Assembly (NCBI GenBank): GCA_963832365.1
Contig: CAWHUL010000011.1
Span: 124,001 to 188,000 of the forward strand
Direction: 5' to 3'
Length of the DNA: 64,000 bases
Origin: CAWBRT01 sp963832365
GTDB taxonomy: Bacteria; Acidobacteriota; Terriglobia; Terriglobales; Acidobacteriaceae
Below, one piece after another: positions 63,152-64,000 of the stretch. The notes beneath the pieces were generated by a model. It was given only the letters and a program-made list of their open reading frames with translations, did no database searches and was not told the DNA's origin. The stretch's first letter is position 1. The number at the start of each line of letters is the position of its first letter. The position numbers and the translations under genes are program-made.

Positions 63152-63188
63152 CGCGCGAGTGAGAGGTCTTCACTCGCGCGTTGTCTTT
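63152..63188 (+). terminator. Rho-independent terminator of the dsr island
   Basis: Perfect 11-bp inverted repeat: CGCGCGAGTGA (63152-63162) with TCACTCGCGCG (63170-63180), followed by TTGTCTTT. It lies 51 bases after the dsrK2 stop. Confidence 0.85.
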
Positions 63189-63289
63189 GGCGGCCGTACC
63201 TGCAGACCTTAGAGGCTTTGAGCAAAAACGGATGCACCCCAACCGCGCCTAACGAAATCTAATCTCTTGGAAGGTGGGCATGGAAATCC

Positions 63290-63694
63290 ATGGAGACCAA
63301 AGATAAGTTGCACAAGAGCGAAGACGAATGGCGTCGCCAGCTTACGCCTGAGCAATACCACATTCTGCGCGAGAAGGGCACGGAACGCGCGTTCACCGGC
63401 GAATACGCGCACAGCAAGGAAAACGGCGTTTACCGCTGCGCGGCTTGCGGCGAGGAATTATTCAGCTCGGATACCAAATACGATTCCGGAAGCGGCTGGC
63501 CCAGCTTTTATGAGCCGGCAGCCCCGGAGCGCGTGGACAATCACGAGGACAACGCTTACGGCATGCGCCGCGTCGAGGTGACCTGCTCGCATTGCGGGTC
63601 GCACCTGGGGCACGTTTTTGAGGATGGACCGCAGCCCACCGGGTTACGCTATTGCATCAACTCCGCGTCCCTGAAGCTGGAACCCAAAAAGTAG
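63290..63694 (+). CDS. msrB: Peptide-methionine (R)-S-oxide reductase MsrB
   Basis: Repairs methionine-R-sulfoxide in proteins. Zinc-binding pairs C50/C53 (RCAACGEELF) and C99/C102 (CSHCGSHLGHVF) are present, with GSGWPSFYEP and catalytic Cys122 in GLRYCINSASL. It is 134 residues, the standard stand-alone form, cytosolic (no signal peptide). It follows the dsr terminator and is probably transcribed separately. Its 3' end overlaps the convergent epimerase gene by 38 bases. Confidence 0.95.
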   Translation: METKDKLHKSEDEWRRQLTPEQYHILREKGTERAFTGEYAHSKENGVYRCAACGEELFSSDTKYDSGSGWPSFYEPAAPERVDNHEDNAYGMRRVEVTCSHCGSHLGHVFEDGPQPTGLRYCINSASLKLEPKK

Positions 63695-64000
63695 AAGCTG
63701 CTGGCAGCAATCTGTTCGCGCCGTCATACTCACGAGCTGAAGTTGTTTGCGCGCTTTCGGCCGCGAGTTTCAGCTCCAGAGCTCGCTTGGCGTAGGCTTC
63801 TATGCTGCGTTCAGGGCTGCTTTCAAAAGAGCGCACCAGCTTAACGAGGTAGTCGTCGAGCGGAGTGTATTTCATGCCCAGTTCAGTCACGCTCCGCGCA
63901 TTGTCCAGCACAGACATCCACGTCCCGCTGAACGGAGAACACGCGGGCAACAAAGAAAACTGGTTCAATCGTTCACGAGGAATTCGCACGACCACCGATT
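63657..64000 (-). CDS. NAD-dependent epimerase/dehydratase, C-terminal part (runs off the window)
   Basis: The last 114 codons of a minus-strand gene whose beginning lies beyond the window. The product VVRIPRERLNQ...ARSVTELGMKYTPLDDYLVKLVRSFE matches the C-terminus of extended short-chain dehydrogenase/epimerases, where a K-x-ELGY-x-P-L-E-E-type motif precedes the final helix. The NAD site and catalytic Tyr-x3-Lys are outside the window, so the assignment is provisional. The tail after KLAAES is poorly conserved in character. Confidence 0.6.
   Translation of the reverse strand, partial: SVVVRIPRERLNQFSLLPACSPFSGTWMSVLDNARSVTELGMKYTPLDDYLVKLVRSFESSPERSIEAYAKRALELKLAAESAQTTSAREYDGANRLLPAASTFWVPASGTRS

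Overview
The window looks like a piece of an Acidobacteriota (Terriglobia-like) chromosome, probably related to the uncultured sulfur-dissimilating acidobacteria known from wetland metagenomes. That placement is an inference. It rests on an Oar-like carboxypeptidase-regulatory/TonB-type outer-membrane protein, a very long SBBP/choice-of-anchor protein, dispersed extragenic palindromes of the TGTCATCCTGAGC...GCTCAGAATGACA type, moderately high G+C, and a full dsr cluster containing dsrL.

Layout. 0-4 kb: NUDIX hydrolase, patatin-like lipase, a small hypothetical and thiC. 4-7 kb: a cytochrome c maturation operon, ccmE-ccmA-ccmB-ccmC-ccmD-like, whose CcmE carries Cys in place of the haem-binding His, then an MBL-fold hydrolase. 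8-11 kb: an arsenic operon (MarR-type regulator, arsM, acr3, arsC). 11.5-24 kb: a giant SBBP surface protein, a sensor-kinase-like membrane protein, an MFS transporter, glycogen phosphorylase and an Oar-like outer-membrane protein. 24.5-30 kb: alaS, a small secreted protein, an AlkA-type glycosylase, recX and a beta-barrel protein. 30.4-36.1 kb (minus strand): an isoprenoid/envelope operon uppS-cdsA-dxr-rseP-ispG. 37-44 kb: B12-dependent ribonucleotide reductase, a BRO/DinD-like protein, a GIY-YIG protein bracketed by repeat copies, and two L,D-transpeptidases.

The core of the window is 44.1-63.2 kb. A LysR-type regulator is divergent from a long dsr island: dsrA-dsrB-dsrL-dsrC-(RsbRD_N-like)-dsrM-dsrK-dsrJ-dsrO-dsrP-(YeiH-like transporter)-(54-aa membrane microprotein)-(CobA fused to a methyltransferase-like domain)-dsrD-dsrN-dsrM2-dsrK2, closed by a strong terminator. 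Together these encode sirohaem synthesis and amidation, the siroheme sulfite reductase, its sulfur carrier DsrC, two membrane electron-transfer modules and a probable sulfur-oxyanion transporter. dsrD and dsrN beside dsrL leave the direction (sulfite reduction or sulfur oxidation) open. sat, apr and qmo genes are not in the window.

Many conserved genes (alaS, dxr, cdsA, nrdJ, acr3, cobA and others) contain single-base frame changes, nearly all one-base insertions and often in short homopolymers. This pattern fits residual sequencing error better than gene decay, so I annotate these as whole genes with marked frameshifts.
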